56,647 nucleotides of DNA, taken from NCBI GenBank assembly GCA_902775355.1, contig CACYLY010000053.1, positions 1-56,647 on the forward strand, read 5' to 3'. How positions within the stretch are numbered: the stretch's first letter is position 1; each line of letters begins with the position of its first letter. Of the stretch, positions 34,739 to 44,515 are shown one piece after another. This DNA is from Oscillospiraceae bacterium (lineage in GTDB: Bacteria > Bacillota > Clostridia > Oscillospirales > Oscillospiraceae). The position numbers were made by a program, and so were the translations under genes. The notes under the pieces were generated by a model, which saw nothing but the letters and a program-made list of their open reading frames with translations, was not told where the DNA came from and ran no database searches.

Positions 34739-35902
34739 TTACCTTTTCTTTTTGCCGAAGATGCCGCCCTTGCCGCTGTCCGTCTCGCCCATGGAGGCCG
34801 CGTACTGCCGCAGCAGCTCCTTCTGGGTGCTGTTCAGGCCCCGGGGCACGCCCACCTTCACGGTGACGAACTGATCGCCCCGGGTGCCGGGGCTGCGCAG
34901 ATAGGGGATGCCCTTGCCCCGCAGGCGGAAGGTGGTGCCGGGCTGGGTGCCCTCGGGGATGGTGTACTTCACCTTGCCGTCCAGGGTGGGCAGCTCCAGC
35001 TCCGCGCCCAGGGTGGCCTGGGCAAAGCTGATCTCCTGCTCCATGTAGACATTGGTGCCCTCCCGCTCAAAGATGGCGTGGGGCCGCACGATCACGGAGA
35101 TGAGCAGGTCCCCGGCGGGGCCGCCGTTGACGCCGGCGTTGCCGTAGCCGGCCCGGGAGATGCTCTGCCCATCGTCGATGCCGGCGGGGATCTTCACAGT
35201 CATCTTGTGCTGGCGCCGGATGCTGCCCAGGCCCCGGCAGGTCTTGCAGGGCTGGTGGATGATCTTGCCGGTGCCGCGGCACTTGGAGCAGACGCCCATG
35301 GTCTGGGCCATGCCGAAGGGGGTGCGCTGGGTGGTGCGGACCTGGCCGGAGCCCTTGCAGTCCGGGCAGACCTCGGCGGTGGTGCCGGGGGCGCAGCCGG
35401 AGCCCTTGCAGTCCGGGCACTGCTCGATCCGCTGGGTGGTAATCTCCTTCTCGCAGCCGAAGGCGGCCTCCTCGAAGCTGATGTTCACCTGGGCGCGCAC
35501 ATTGTCGCCCCGGCGGGGGGCGTTGGGATTGGCCCGGGACGCGCCGCCGAAGCCGCCGAAGCCGCCGAAGCCGCCGAACATGCCGCCGAGGATATCGCCC
35601 AGATCGCCCAGATCTCCCAGGTCTCCGAAGCCGCCGAAGCCGCCGAAACCGCCGCCGCTGAAGCCCGCGTTGGGATCAAAGGCCGCGTGGCCGAACTGGT
35701 CGTACTTCCTGCGCTTCTCCTCGTCGGACAGGACCTCATAGGCCTCGTTGGCCTCCTTGAAGCGCTCCTCGCAGGCCTTGTCGCCAGGGTGCAGGTCCGG
35801 GTGGTTCTCCTTGGTGATCTTCCGGTATGCTTTTTTGATCTCCTCGGCGCTGGCGTCCTTCGCCACGCCCAGGACCTCGTAATAATCTCGTTTTTCTGCC
35901 AT
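34739..35902 (-). CDS. dnaJ: Chaperone DnaJ (Hsp40)
   Basis: The 387-residue protein has the J-domain with HPD (KENHPDLHPG), a Gly/Phe-rich stretch (about 78-125) with GGF and GDL repeats, four CxxCxGxG zinc modules (CPDCKGSG twice, CSKCRGTG, CKTCRGLG) and the C-terminal substrate-binding domains. It delivers unfolded proteins to DnaK and stimulates its ATPase. AAGGAG lies 7 bp before the ATG. It is the last gene of the hrcA operon, separated from dnaK by 161 bp of heptamer repeats. Confidence 0.95.
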   Translation of the reverse strand: MAEKRDYYEVLGVAKDASAEEIKKAYRKITKENHPDLHPGDKACEERFKEANEAYEVLSDEEKRRKYDQFGHAAFDPNAGFSGGGFGGFGGFGDLGDLGDLGDILGGMFGGFGGFGGFGGASRANPNAPRRGDNVRAQVNISFEEAAFGCEKEITTQRIEQCPDCKGSGCAPGTTAEVCPDCKGSGQVRTTQRTPFGMAQTMGVCSKCRGTGKIIHQPCKTCRGLGSIRRQHKMTVKIPAGIDDGQSISRAGYGNAGVNGGPAGDLLISVIVRPHAIFEREGTNVYMEQEISFAQATLGAELELPTLDGKVKYTIPEGTQPGTTFRLRGKGIPYLRSPGTRGDQFVTVKVGVPRGLNSTQKELLRQYAASMGETDSGKGGIFGKKKR

Positions 35903-35977
35903 AGGATTTCTCCTTGATACGCGCCATGAGCTGAGGATCGCTCCTCAGCTCAATGGTATGGTATTTGCGGGGGGTGA

Positions 35978-36063
35978 AAGGGAAGTGAACAGTGAACAGT
36001 GAACAGTGAACGGTGAACAGAGAAAAGATACTCTCTGTTATCTGTTCACTTTTATCTGTTCCC
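35978..36063. repeat. 7-nt tandem array (GTGAACA) between dnaK and dnaJ
   Basis: Four to five GTGAACA units at about 35983-36018 face CTGTTCAC and CTGTTCCC units at 36041-36063, giving an inverted arrangement. On the minus strand the array starts directly after the dnaK stop codon. Confidence 0.85.
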
Positions 36064-37850
<1,787 letters not shown>

Positions 37851-37893
37851 CTATATGAAAAGTGATGTGTATACAAATTGTTGACGCGGGGTG

Positions 37894-37924
37894 TTGACAC
37901 GGGCGATTCGTGAATCGCCCCTAC
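37894..37924. repeat. GGGCGATTCGTGAATCGCCC palindrome between grpE and dnaK
   Basis: A perfect 20-bp palindrome (37901-37920) of the dispersed family lies inside the heat-shock operon, three bases beyond the grpE stop on the minus strand. Confidence 0.8.
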
Positions 37925-38541
37925 TAATTGGCCACTTTGACCATGGCGAAGCGGATGACCTTGTCGCCCAGCATGAAGCCCTCCTGGAACACGTCCACGA
38001 TCAGGTTCTCGCCCTGGCTCTCGTCGTCCACATGCATGACGGCGTTGTGCAGCTTGGGATCGAAGGTCTGGCCCAGGCTCTCGATCTTCTTCACGCCCAG
38101 CTTCTCCAGGGTATTCGCGAACTGGGTCATGATCATCTCCACGCCCTTGCGGTAGGCCTCGTCCTCGGTACCCTGCTTCAGGGCCCGCTCCAGATTGTCA
38201 TACACCGGCAGGAACTGCAGCACGGTGTTGGCTTTGACCTCGCCGTAGAGGCCGTCCTTTTCCTTCTGGCTGCGGCGGCGGAAGTTGTCATACTCCGCGC
38301 AGATGCGCAGATACTTGTCGTTGAGGGCGGCCTTGTCCTTTTCCAGGGCTTCCTTTTCCTTCTCCAGGGCGGCCGTACGCTCGTCGTCCTTCTTCCGGCC
38401 GAACTTTTTGTCCTTTTTCTCTTCCTTTTTGTCCGCTTTCTTGTCCGCTCCTTCGCCGGCGGGGTTTTCCCGGGTCTCTTCCGGCGCGGGCTCGGCCGCG
38501 GTCTCTTCTCTCTTTTCCTTATCTTCGTTCATGTCCGTCAT
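37924..38541 (-). CDS. grpE: Nucleotide exchange factor GrpE
   Basis: The 205-residue protein has a charged, low-complexity N-terminus, a long coiled coil (about 60-110) and the C-terminal GrpE signature ending GFMLGDKVIRFAMVKV. It releases ADP from DnaK. AAGGAG lies 4 bp before the first ATG (38541); a second ATG three codons later is also possible. The start overlaps the end of hrcA by 23 bp, so the two are translationally linked. Confidence 0.93.
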   Translation of the reverse strand: MTDMNEDKEKREETAAEPAPEETRENPAGEGADKKADKKEEKKDKKFGRKKDDERTAALEKEKEALEKDKAALNDKYLRICAEYDNFRRRSQKEKDGLYGEVKANTVLQFLPVYDNLERALKQGTEDEAYRKGVEMIMTQFANTLEKLGVKKIESLGQTFDPKLHNAVMHVDDESQGENLIVDVFQEGFMLGDKVIRFAMVKVAN

Positions 38542-39613
38542 CTATCTCCTTGATGATGAGTTTGTTGTGCATGCCCTCGGGGGGTGCCTCTCCGCCGCCC
38601 AGGCGGCGGCTCAGGCCCGCGGCCAGGAAGCTGAGCTTGGCGGCCACGGCGGAATAGTCCATGCGGGTGGGGCCCACCACGCCGATCAGGCAGCGGGTAT
38701 GGTCCCCGGCGTCGAAGCTGGCGATGACCACGCTGGAATCCTTCAGCTCCTCGGCCACGTTTTCCGGCCCGATCAGGACCTTCACCTCGTCGCTGCCGCC
38801 CAGAGCCTCCGACGCCGGCAGGATGCGTCCTCCGCCGGACAGGTAGCTCATGAGCCTGTGGGCCTTGTCGGGGTCCCGGAACTCCGGCTGGTTCAGCAGC
38901 CGGTTCTCGCCGGAGAGGAAGGCGGTGGGGGTCTTGACCTCGCCCAGGGTCTCCAGCACAAAGGCGGAGATCACCGCCGTCAGGCCCAGGGAATCGTCCG
39001 CCGCCCGCTCGGTGGCGTGGATCAGGGCCGGGGTGATCTTCTCGTCCTCCATGCCGGTGAAGCCGGCGTTGAAGAGGGCGGCCAGGCGCTTCACCAGCTC
39101 CTGATCCACGGACACCGGCAGATGCACCAGCTTGCTCTTGACGCTGTTGTTGCTCAGCATGAGCACGATGATGAAGTTGTTGGCGTCCACATAGATCAGG
39201 TCGAAGCGCTTCACCGTGACGGCGATCTGGGTGGTCAGGGCCAGGGCGGGATAATCCGTCAGCTGGGAGGCCAGCCTGCTCACGTCCCGGATGGTGTCGT
39301 CCAGCTGCTGGAGCTTCTGGTTCAGGCGGCGGTTGAGCTCCTCCGTCTCCTCCAGGCTCATCTTCTGCTTCTCCATCAGCTCGTTGACGTACATCCGGTA
39401 GCCCATGGGGGTGGGCACCCGGCCGGCCGAGGTGTGGGGCTGCTCCAGATAGCCCAGGCTCACCAGCTCCGCCAGCTCGTTGCGGATGGTGGCGGGGGAG
39501 CAGCTCAGTTCCCCTCTCCGGGCAATGGCCTTGCTGCCCACCGGCTCCGCCGTGCGGATGTACTCTTCTACCACGGCGGCCAGTATTTTCTTTTTCCGCT
39601 CGCTGATAGCCAT
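38519..39613 (-). CDS. hrcA: Heat-inducible transcription repressor HrcA
   Basis: The 364-residue protein begins MAISERKKKILAAVVEEYI, with the winged helix ATIRNELAELVSLGYLEQPHTSAGRVPT and the GAF-like dimer domain. HrcA binds CIRCE and represses the chaperone operon. The start at 39613 is supported by GGCGGAGAG and by the CIRCE position; the frame remains open further upstream but that part is not credible as protein. The gene is first in hrcA-grpE-dnaK-dnaJ. Confidence 0.93.
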   Translation of the reverse strand: MAISERKKKILAAVVEEYIRTAEPVGSKAIARRGELSCSPATIRNELAELVSLGYLEQPHTSAGRVPTPMGYRMYVNELMEKQKMSLEETEELNRRLNQKLQQLDDTIRDVSRLASQLTDYPALALTTQIAVTVKRFDLIYVDANNFIIVLMLSNNSVKSKLVHLPVSVDQELVKRLAALFNAGFTGMEDEKITPALIHATERAADDSLGLTAVISAFVLETLGEVKTPTAFLSGENRLLNQPEFRDPDKAHRLMSYLSGGGRILPASEALGGSDEVKVLIGPENVAEELKDSSVVIASFDAGDHTRCLIGVVGPTRMDYSAVAAKLSFLAAGLSRRLGGGEAPPEGMHNKLIIKEIDDGHERR

Positions 39614-39614
39614 G

Positions 39615-39664
39615 TTAGCACTCTCCGCCTTCGACTGTTGGCACTCTCTTGTTCCGAGTGCTAA
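39615..39664 (-). promoter_or_regulatory. CIRCE operator plus an extra half-site
   Basis: TTGGCACTC-N9-GAGTGCTAA at 39638-39664 matches CIRCE with one mismatch. A further half-site TTAGCACTC at 39615-39623 (GAGTGCTAA on the coding strand) ends one base before the hrcA start codon. Confidence 0.92.
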
Positions 39665-39691
39665 TATAGCACCGCCCCCCTGCTTTGTCAA
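39663..39691 (-). promoter_or_regulatory. Sigma-A promoter of the hrcA operon
   Basis: TTGACA (39686-39691) and TATATT (39663-39668) on the minus strand, 17-bp spacer; the -10 box touches the CIRCE element. Confidence 0.88.
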
Positions 39692-39838
39692 GGGTTTCCG
39701 GCAGCGGATCGGAAAATTCACAAATTGGTCATGAAGGACGAAAACGCGGAAAAAATATTTAAAATAATTGTTCCTTTTGCATTTACAAACCGGATAAAAA
39801 GGATTATTATGGAAGTGAACGGAAAGGAGGCCCCGATC

Positions 39839-40279
39839 ATGCTGGAAAAGAGCTTCTTGGAAGTATATGACAAGTTCAAGCTTCAGTTTTATCGGAAGGT
39901 TTTCGAGCTGGTGCGGGAGAGAGACGGTTCCCTTTCGGCCATGGAGGGCTTCTCTCTGGAAGTGATCCAGATCCTGGGCGAGCCCACGGTCAGCGAATTT
40001 GCGGATTTCCTCAACATCTCCCAGTCCAACGCCACCTACAAGGTGAACAACCTGATCAAAAAGGGCTATCTGGAACGGGCCAACTCCCAGGTGGACCGGC
40101 GGGAATACCATCTGGTCCTGTCGGAAAAGTACTACTCCTATCTGCGGCTGTTCACCAACTACGAGCAGAAGGTGGTCCAGCGCATGAAGGAGCGCTTCTC
40201 CCCCGAGGACGCGGAGAAGCTGGACGAGATGTTCACCATCATCTCCCAGGAACTGATGCCGGAGTGCGACGAGAAATAG
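39839..40279 (+). CDS. MarR family transcriptional regulator
   Basis: The ATG at 39839 is chosen because AAAGGAGG lies 9 bp upstream; a frame starting earlier runs through the A/T-rich promoter region. The 146-residue product has a central winged helix (PTVSEFADFLNISQSNATYKV, then YLERANSQVDRREYHLVLSEK with the wing Asp-Arg-Arg) and flanking helices for dimerisation. The target is unknown; candidates are itself and the MFS/GDPD genes downstream, which have their own promoter. Confidence 0.85.
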   Translation: MLEKSFLEVYDKFKLQFYRKVFELVRERDGSLSAMEGFSLEVIQILGEPTVSEFADFLNISQSNATYKVNNLIKKGYLERANSQVDRREYHLVLSEKYYSYLRLFTNYEQKVVQRMKERFSPEDAEKLDEMFTIISQELMPECDEK

Positions 40280-40304
40280 CCCGCCGCTTATGAATATGTC
40301 CCTT

Positions 40305-40343
40305 CGCCTCACGCCGCTCCCGGCGGGAGGCGGGGGTTTTTTG
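40305..40343 (+). terminator. Rho-independent terminator
   Basis: CGCCTCACGCCG and CGGCGGGAGGCG (one mismatch) followed by TTTTTT, after the MarR gene. Confidence 0.8.
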
Positions 40344-40458
40344 TGCCGAAGGCCCATTGCTTTGCTGTTTTTCGCAGGCCCGGCAGGGGGCGCTGCGAGC
40401 CGGCGCGGGCGTCCCGCAGCTTCGGAGGCGGCTTTCCGGCCGTCTCCGAAGTTTTTCA

Positions 40459-40487
40459 TTTACAAGGCCGAAAAACTGCGCTATGAT
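40459..40487 (+). promoter_or_regulatory. Sigma-A promoter of the MFS transporter gene
   Basis: TTTACA (40459-40464) and TATGAT (40482-40487), 17-bp spacer. Confidence 0.8.
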
Positions 40488-40533
40488 AAGAATAAGCACA
40501 TCCTGAAAAACGCAAGGAAAAGGGAGGATCTTT

Positions 40534-41982
40534 ATGGACACGACCGCGCCCAACGGCGGGCTCAAGCTCAACTACAAACGCACCGCGCTCATCGGCTTCG
40601 CCTTCTTCGGCATCCTGCTCCTGTGGCAGGTGTACGACTCCTGGTGCCCCACCTTTTTGACGGACATTTTCGCCCACAGCTTCTACGACATGACCTCCGC
40701 GGAGCTGAAGGCCAGCGACCCGGGCAAGATCCTGGAGGTGCAGTGGATCGTCGGCATCATCATGGCCTGCGATAACCTGGCCGCCCTGATCCTGCTGCCC
40801 ATCTTCGGCAATCTCTCCGACAAGACCAAGACCCCCATCGGCAAGCGCATGCCCTATATCCTGGTGGGCACCTTCGTGTCCGCCGTGGCCTTCCCCTTCA
40901 TCCCCCTGTTCTTCCACTTCAACAACATCGTGGGCATGGTTGCCATGATGGCCATCGTGCTGATCTTCATGATGATGTACCGCAACCCGGCCGTGGCCCT
41001 GATGCCGGACATCACCCCCAAGCCCCTGCGGGCCAAGGCCAACGGCATCATCAACATCATGGGCTATTTCGGCGGCGCCTTCGCCACGGTGCTGGGCATC
41101 TTCTTCGTCCTGTCCAGCTACATCAACGCCCCCATCGCCGAGCGGAACCTCTGGACCATCGAGCTGCCCTTCATCGTCGCCTCGGTGCTGATGGTGATCT
41201 CCGCCCTGGTGCTCTTCAAGACCATCCGGGAAAACGAGCTGGCTGAGCAGCTGAAGGGCGAGATGGCCGTCGGCGAGCAGCTGGCCGCCGTGGAGACCCC
41301 CATTGACGACGACAAGCCCATGTCCCCGGCCAACAAGCGGATGCTGCTGGCGATCCTGGGGGCGGAATTCCTCTGGTTCATGAGCGACAACGCCCTGGGC
41401 ACCTACATCGGCAACTATGTCATCTACTATCTGAAATCCGTCTCCAGCGCCACCATGATCCTGACGATCCTGGGCGGCGTGGCCTCGGTGGTCGGCTTTG
41501 CCATCGCAGGCAAGATCGCGGACAAGGTGGGCCGCAAGTGGACCATCGCCTCCGGCCTGATGATCACCTTCCTGGGCCTGGTGATCATGTGCTTCGTATT
41601 CCCCACCAACGTTCCGAAGGCCGGCGCCGAGCACGGCGAGTTCACCTTCCCGGTGCTGCTGTACGTGGTCTGGGCCCTGAAGGGCTTCGGCATGGCCCTG
41701 GTGCACAACTGCTCCTTCCCCATGGTGGTGGAGCTCTGCTCTTCCAAGAAGATCGGCAAGTTCACCGCCTACTACTACGCCGCCAGCATGTCCGCCCAGA
41801 CCGTCACCCCGGTGCTGCTGGGTCTGGTGCTGAAGGCCACCATGGCCTGGAACGCCCTGCCGGTTTACGCCACCATCCTCACCCTGCTCAGCTGCACGGT
41901 GTTCACGGCCTTCGTCAAGAACATCAAGGCCGGCAAGGTGGCCAATGTCTCCGGTCTGGAAGCCCTGGGCGCGGACGACTGA
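40534..41982 (+). CDS. MFS transporter (GPH/SLC45-like)
   Basis: The 482-residue protein has about twelve membrane helices. The loop between helices 2 and 3 reads GNLSDKTKTPIGKRMPYILVG, as in the glycoside-pentoside-hexuronide/SLC45 group of sugar transporters, with a second conserved loop (GKIADKVGRKWTIASG) in the C-terminal half. The likely cargo is a sugar or glycoside with H+ or Na+. It is followed 24 bp later by a glycerophosphodiesterase gene. GGGAGGAT precedes the ATG. Confidence 0.8.
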   Translation: MDTTAPNGGLKLNYKRTALIGFAFFGILLLWQVYDSWCPTFLTDIFAHSFYDMTSAELKASDPGKILEVQWIVGIIMACDNLAALILLPIFGNLSDKTKTPIGKRMPYILVGTFVSAVAFPFIPLFFHFNNIVGMVAMMAIVLIFMMMYRNPAVALMPDITPKPLRAKANGIINIMGYFGGAFATVLGIFFVLSSYINAPIAERNLWTIELPFIVASVLMVISALVLFKTIRENELAEQLKGEMAVGEQLAAVETPIDDDKPMSPANKRMLLAILGAEFLWFMSDNALGTYIGNYVIYYLKSVSSATMILTILGGVASVVGFAIAGKIADKVGRKWTIASGLMITFLGLVIMCFVFPTNVPKAGAEHGEFTFPVLLYVVWALKGFGMALVHNCSFPMVVELCSSKKIGKFTAYYYAASMSAQTVTPVLLGLVLKATMAWNALPVYATILTLLSCTVFTAFVKNIKAGKVANVSGLEALGADD

Positions 41983-42006
41983 TCTGCTGTTTCGGAGGAT
42001 ATGAGA

Positions 42007-42831
42007 ATGGATAAGAAAACTCTCGTCAAGCTCGGCCTGGGCGCCGCCGCCCTGGCCCTGCCGCTGTTCCTGACCGCCCCCGGGCGGGCCACGAAGCGGC
42101 AGAAGGCCCCTTTCTACGGCAGGAATTTCGCCCACCGGGGCCTGCACAGCCGGGACAAGTCCGTGCCGGAGAATTCCCTGGAGGCCTTCCGTCTGGCCGC
42201 CGAGGCCGGCTACGGCGCGGAGCTGGACGTGCAGCTGACGAAGGACGGCCAGGTGGTGGTCTTCCATGACGATACCCTGGACCGGGTCTGCGGCGTCCAC
42301 GGAAGGGTGGACGAGTTCAGCTTCGAGGAGCTGCAGACCATGGGCCTCTGCGGCACCGCCCACCGGATCCCCCTCTTCTCCCAGGTGCTGGACACCGTGG
42401 CGGGCCGGGGCCCCCTGATCGTGGAGCTGAAGACCGGCCGGCGCAACCGGGAGCTCTGCAAAAAGACCTACGCCCTGCTGCAGGGCTACCGGGGCGAGGC
42501 CTGCGTCGAGAGCTTCGATCCCCGGATCGTGGCCTGGTTCCGCTTCCACGCCCGGGATCTGGTCCGGGGCCAGCTGGCCGCTCCCACGGACGAGTACACC
42601 AAGGACGGCCGCGGTCTGCTCCAGTCCTACATGCTGAGCCGGACCCTGCTGAACTTCCTGGCCCGTCCCCAGTTCATCGCCTACAAGATCGGCTTCCGGC
42701 CCCTGCCGGTGCGGCTGTCGGAGCTGCTGGGCGCCATGAAGGTGGGTTGGACCTCTCACGAGGCCAAAAACGAGAAGGGCCGGGACGCGGTGATCTTCGA
42801 GTTCTACAAGCCCCAGCTCCGATACAAATGA
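42007..42831 (+). CDS. Glycerophosphodiester phosphodiesterase
   Basis: The start at 42007 has GGAGG at a normal distance, while an ATG at 42001 is too close to it. The 274-residue protein starts with a hydrophobic anchor or signal (LVKLGLGAAALALPLFLTAP), then the GDPD motif set: FAHRGLHS, VPENSLEAF, AELDVQLTKDGQVVVFHDDTLDR. It would hydrolyse glycerophosphodiesters to glycerol 3-phosphate and an alcohol, probably outside the cytoplasmic membrane. A 7-nt tandem array begins at the base after the stop codon. Confidence 0.88.
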   Translation: MDKKTLVKLGLGAAALALPLFLTAPGRATKRQKAPFYGRNFAHRGLHSRDKSVPENSLEAFRLAAEAGYGAELDVQLTKDGQVVVFHDDTLDRVCGVHGRVDEFSFEELQTMGLCGTAHRIPLFSQVLDTVAGRGPLIVELKTGRRNRELCKKTYALLQGYRGEACVESFDPRIVAWFRFHARDLVRGQLAAPTDEYTKDGRGLLQSYMLSRTLLNFLARPQFIAYKIGFRPLPVRLSELLGAMKVGWTSHEAKNEKGRDAVIFEFYKPQLRYK

Positions 42832-42937
42832 GTTCGTAGTTTTTAGTTCGTAGTTTTTAGGGCCGGTTGACACTACGCAGCCGCGCTCGTCTTCCGCCGC
42901 TGCGAACTACGAACTACGAACTACGAACTACGAACTG
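42832..42937. repeat. 7-nt arrays in inverted arrangement after the GDPD stop
   Basis: GTTCGTA and GTTTTTA alternate at 42832-42859, and four to five GAACTAC units at about 42903-42934 are their reverse complement, so the segment can fold into a long stem. Confidence 0.88.
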
Positions 42938-42980
42938 AATAAGAAAAAGGAGAGCGCTTGCGCTCCCCTTTTCCTTATTC
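42937..42980. terminator. Bidirectional hairpin terminator
   Basis: GAATAAGAAAAAGGAGAGCG and CGCTCCCCTTTTCCTTATTC form the stem around TTG; the right arm overlaps the last codons of the DUF378 gene. Confidence 0.85.
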
Positions 42981-43181
42981 GTCGGTGACGGCGTCGCTGC
43001 GGAAGAGCAGCGAGATGCACCAGATGGCGGAAAGCCCCACCAGGGTGTAGATCACCCGGCTGACCGTGGCGGTCTGGCCTCCGAAGAGCCAGGCCACGAT
43101 GTCAAAGCGGAAGAGCCCCACGCTGCCCCAGTTGAGTCCGCCGATGATGGCAAGGGTCAGGGCGATGCGATCCATGATCAT
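42975..43181 (-). CDS. DUF378 family small membrane protein
   Basis: The 68-residue protein has two membrane helices with the DUF378 hallmark LAIIGGLNWGSVGLFRFDIVAWLFG and the closing LVGLSAIWCISLLF. The function of the family is unknown. AGGAGAGGAG precedes the ATG. It has its own promoter at 43249-43278. Confidence 0.88.
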   Translation of the reverse strand: MIMDRIALTLAIIGGLNWGSVGLFRFDIVAWLFGGQTATVSRVIYTLVGLSAIWCISLLFRSDAVTDE

Positions 43182-43248
43182 GTGTCATTCTCCTCTCCTG
43201 CGGCAAGGCCGGGGAAAAGCCCGGGCTTGACCGCCTGGTTTCGGCTAT

Positions 43249-43278
43249 AGTGTACCCGGCTGAAACTTTTTTATGCAA
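43249..43278 (-). promoter_or_regulatory. Promoter of the DUF378 gene
   Basis: TTGCAT (43273-43278) and TACACT (43249-43254) on the minus strand with an 18-bp spacer. Confidence 0.65.
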
Positions 43279-43314
43279 AAAGAGGCATTCGACAAAACTG
43301 GTGCTCCTTCGCTC

Positions 43315-43445
43315 TTTACAAAAGCGGGAAAAGGCGCTATGGTATAGATGCTTATCCAATGGGTCTTCCGAGGGAAGATCGGCTCATATCTTTATCCCAC
43401 AACCCTGTTTTGGCGGGCTGAGTTTCTCAGCCCGCCCCTTTTTTC
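43315..43445 (+). ncRNA. Candidate small RNA with own promoter and terminator
   Basis: TTTACA (about 43315-43320) and TATGGT (about 43338-43343) are 17 bp apart, and a strong terminator, GGCGGGCTGAG-TT-CTCAGCCCGCC plus TTTTTT, closes at 43445. The transcript would be about 95 nt. It contains GGTCTTCC-GAG-GGAAGATC as an internal hairpin. No open frame of note lies inside and it matches no RNA family I can recall. Confidence 0.5.
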
Positions 43446-43590
43446 AGTGAACAGTGAACAGAGAACGGTGAACAGAGAGCAGAGCATAAAGGGCAGAGAA
43501 TAGAGGACAGAGATGGCAGCTTCCTCGGGGTCGAATCAAAATCCCGCATTCCTAAAAAATAAAAACTAAAAACTGAAAATCCGCCCGCCC
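43446..43590. repeat. 7-nt repeat tracts upstream of mscS
   Basis: CAGTGAACAGTGAACAGAGAACGGTGAACAGAG at 43445 onward is a degenerate GTGAACA array. A second tract of AAAACTA-type heptamers lies at about 43556-43580. No gene is seen. Confidence 0.7.
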
Positions 43591-43619
43591 TTGACAGTCT
43601 GCCGCGGATATTCTACAAT
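43591..43619 (+). promoter_or_regulatory. Sigma-A promoter of mscS
   Basis: TTGACA (43591-43596), 17 bp, TACAAT (43614-43619). Confidence 0.85.
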
Positions 43620-43652
43620 ATTCACAACACTAAATCGGAAAGGAGCCCCCCT

Positions 43653-44501
43653 ATGAAAGAACGCCGTATTCTGCCCCGCCTGCTCCGGCTGCTGCTCTTC
43701 GCCGCCCTGACGGTGGGTCTGTATTTCCTCTCCAAAGCCACGGAGAGCAAGGTGGCCCTGGCCTTTGCCATGGCCTTCGCCGTGCTGGCGGTCGAGACCC
43801 TGCTGAATCTGTTCCTGGGCCTGTTCAAGCCCGAGGCCCATCGCAGCCGCACTCTGCTGACCCTGGCCCAGAGCCTGCTGAAGTACGTGGCCGCCATCGT
43901 CATCCTCTGCTGGGGCCTGAGCATCCTGGGGGTGGACCTGCCCACCATCGTCACCGCCGTGGGCATCCTGGCCCTGGTGCTGGGCTTCGGGGCCGAGAGC
44001 CTGATCGCGGACCTGGTCACCGGCGCCTTCATGCTCTTTGAGAACCAGTACAACGTGGGCGACATCGTGGAGGTCAACGGCTTCCGCGGCACCGTGAAGG
44101 AGATCGGCATCCGCACCACCTCCATCATCGACGCCGGCAAAAACGTGAAGATCATCAACAACTCCGATATGAAGAACATCCTCAACCGCTCCAGCAACGT
44201 CTCCCTGGCCGTCAGCGACATCGACATTCCCTATGAGACGGATCTGCCCGCCCTGGAGCAGAAGCTCCCCGCCCTGACGGAGAAGATCTTCCAGGCCCGG
44301 GGGGACACCTTCCTGTCCGCCCCCCGGTATCTGGGCGTGCAGGCCCTGGGCGCCTCCGGCGTGACCCTGCGCTTCGTGGTGGAGGTGCCGGAGGACAAGA
44401 TCTATTCCGGCGCCCGGCTTCTGAACCGGGAGCTGCTGCTGGGCTTCAAGTCCGTGGGCGTGGAGTGCCCCTTCCCGCAGCTTGACCTGCATCAGCGCTG
44501 A
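43653..44501 (+). CDS. Small-conductance mechanosensitive channel (MscS family)
   Basis: The 282-residue protein has three predicted membrane helices and the pore-lining TM3 segment with Ala/Gly packing (AVGILALVLGFGAESLIADLVTG), then the beta domain (FMLFENQYNVGDIVEVNGFRGTVKEIGIRTT). It opens under membrane tension to release solutes during hypo-osmotic shock. GGAGCCCCCC precedes the ATG. The next gene starts 14 bp after the stop. Confidence 0.92.
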   Translation: MKERRILPRLLRLLLFAALTVGLYFLSKATESKVALAFAMAFAVLAVETLLNLFLGLFKPEAHRSRTLLTLAQSLLKYVAAIVILCWGLSILGVDLPTIVTAVGILALVLGFGAESLIADLVTGAFMLFENQYNVGDIVEVNGFRGTVKEIGIRTTSIIDAGKNVKIINNSDMKNILNRSSNVSLAVSDIDIPYETDLPALEQKLPALTEKIFQARGDTFLSAPRYLGVQALGASGVTLRFVVEVPEDKIYSGARLLNRELLLGFKSVGVECPFPQLDLHQR

Positions 44502-44515
44502 GCGGAGGCGCAGCC

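Noticed and set aside
34188-35917. Plus-strand frames opposite the acyltransferase and dnaJ genes
   Set aside because: They are antisense to strong family matches and have no ribosome binding site.
38519-40459. 646-residue version of HrcA
   Set aside because: The extension covers the CIRCE operator, the promoter and the divergent MarR gene; the family start MAISERKKK is at 39613.
43350-43445. 6S RNA, SRP RNA or c-di-AMP riboswitch for the mscS leader
   Set aside because: Conserved cores of these RNAs (such as the SRP GGAA tetraloop with AGCAG, or the ydaO blocks) are not found, and mscS has its own promoter downstream of the terminator.
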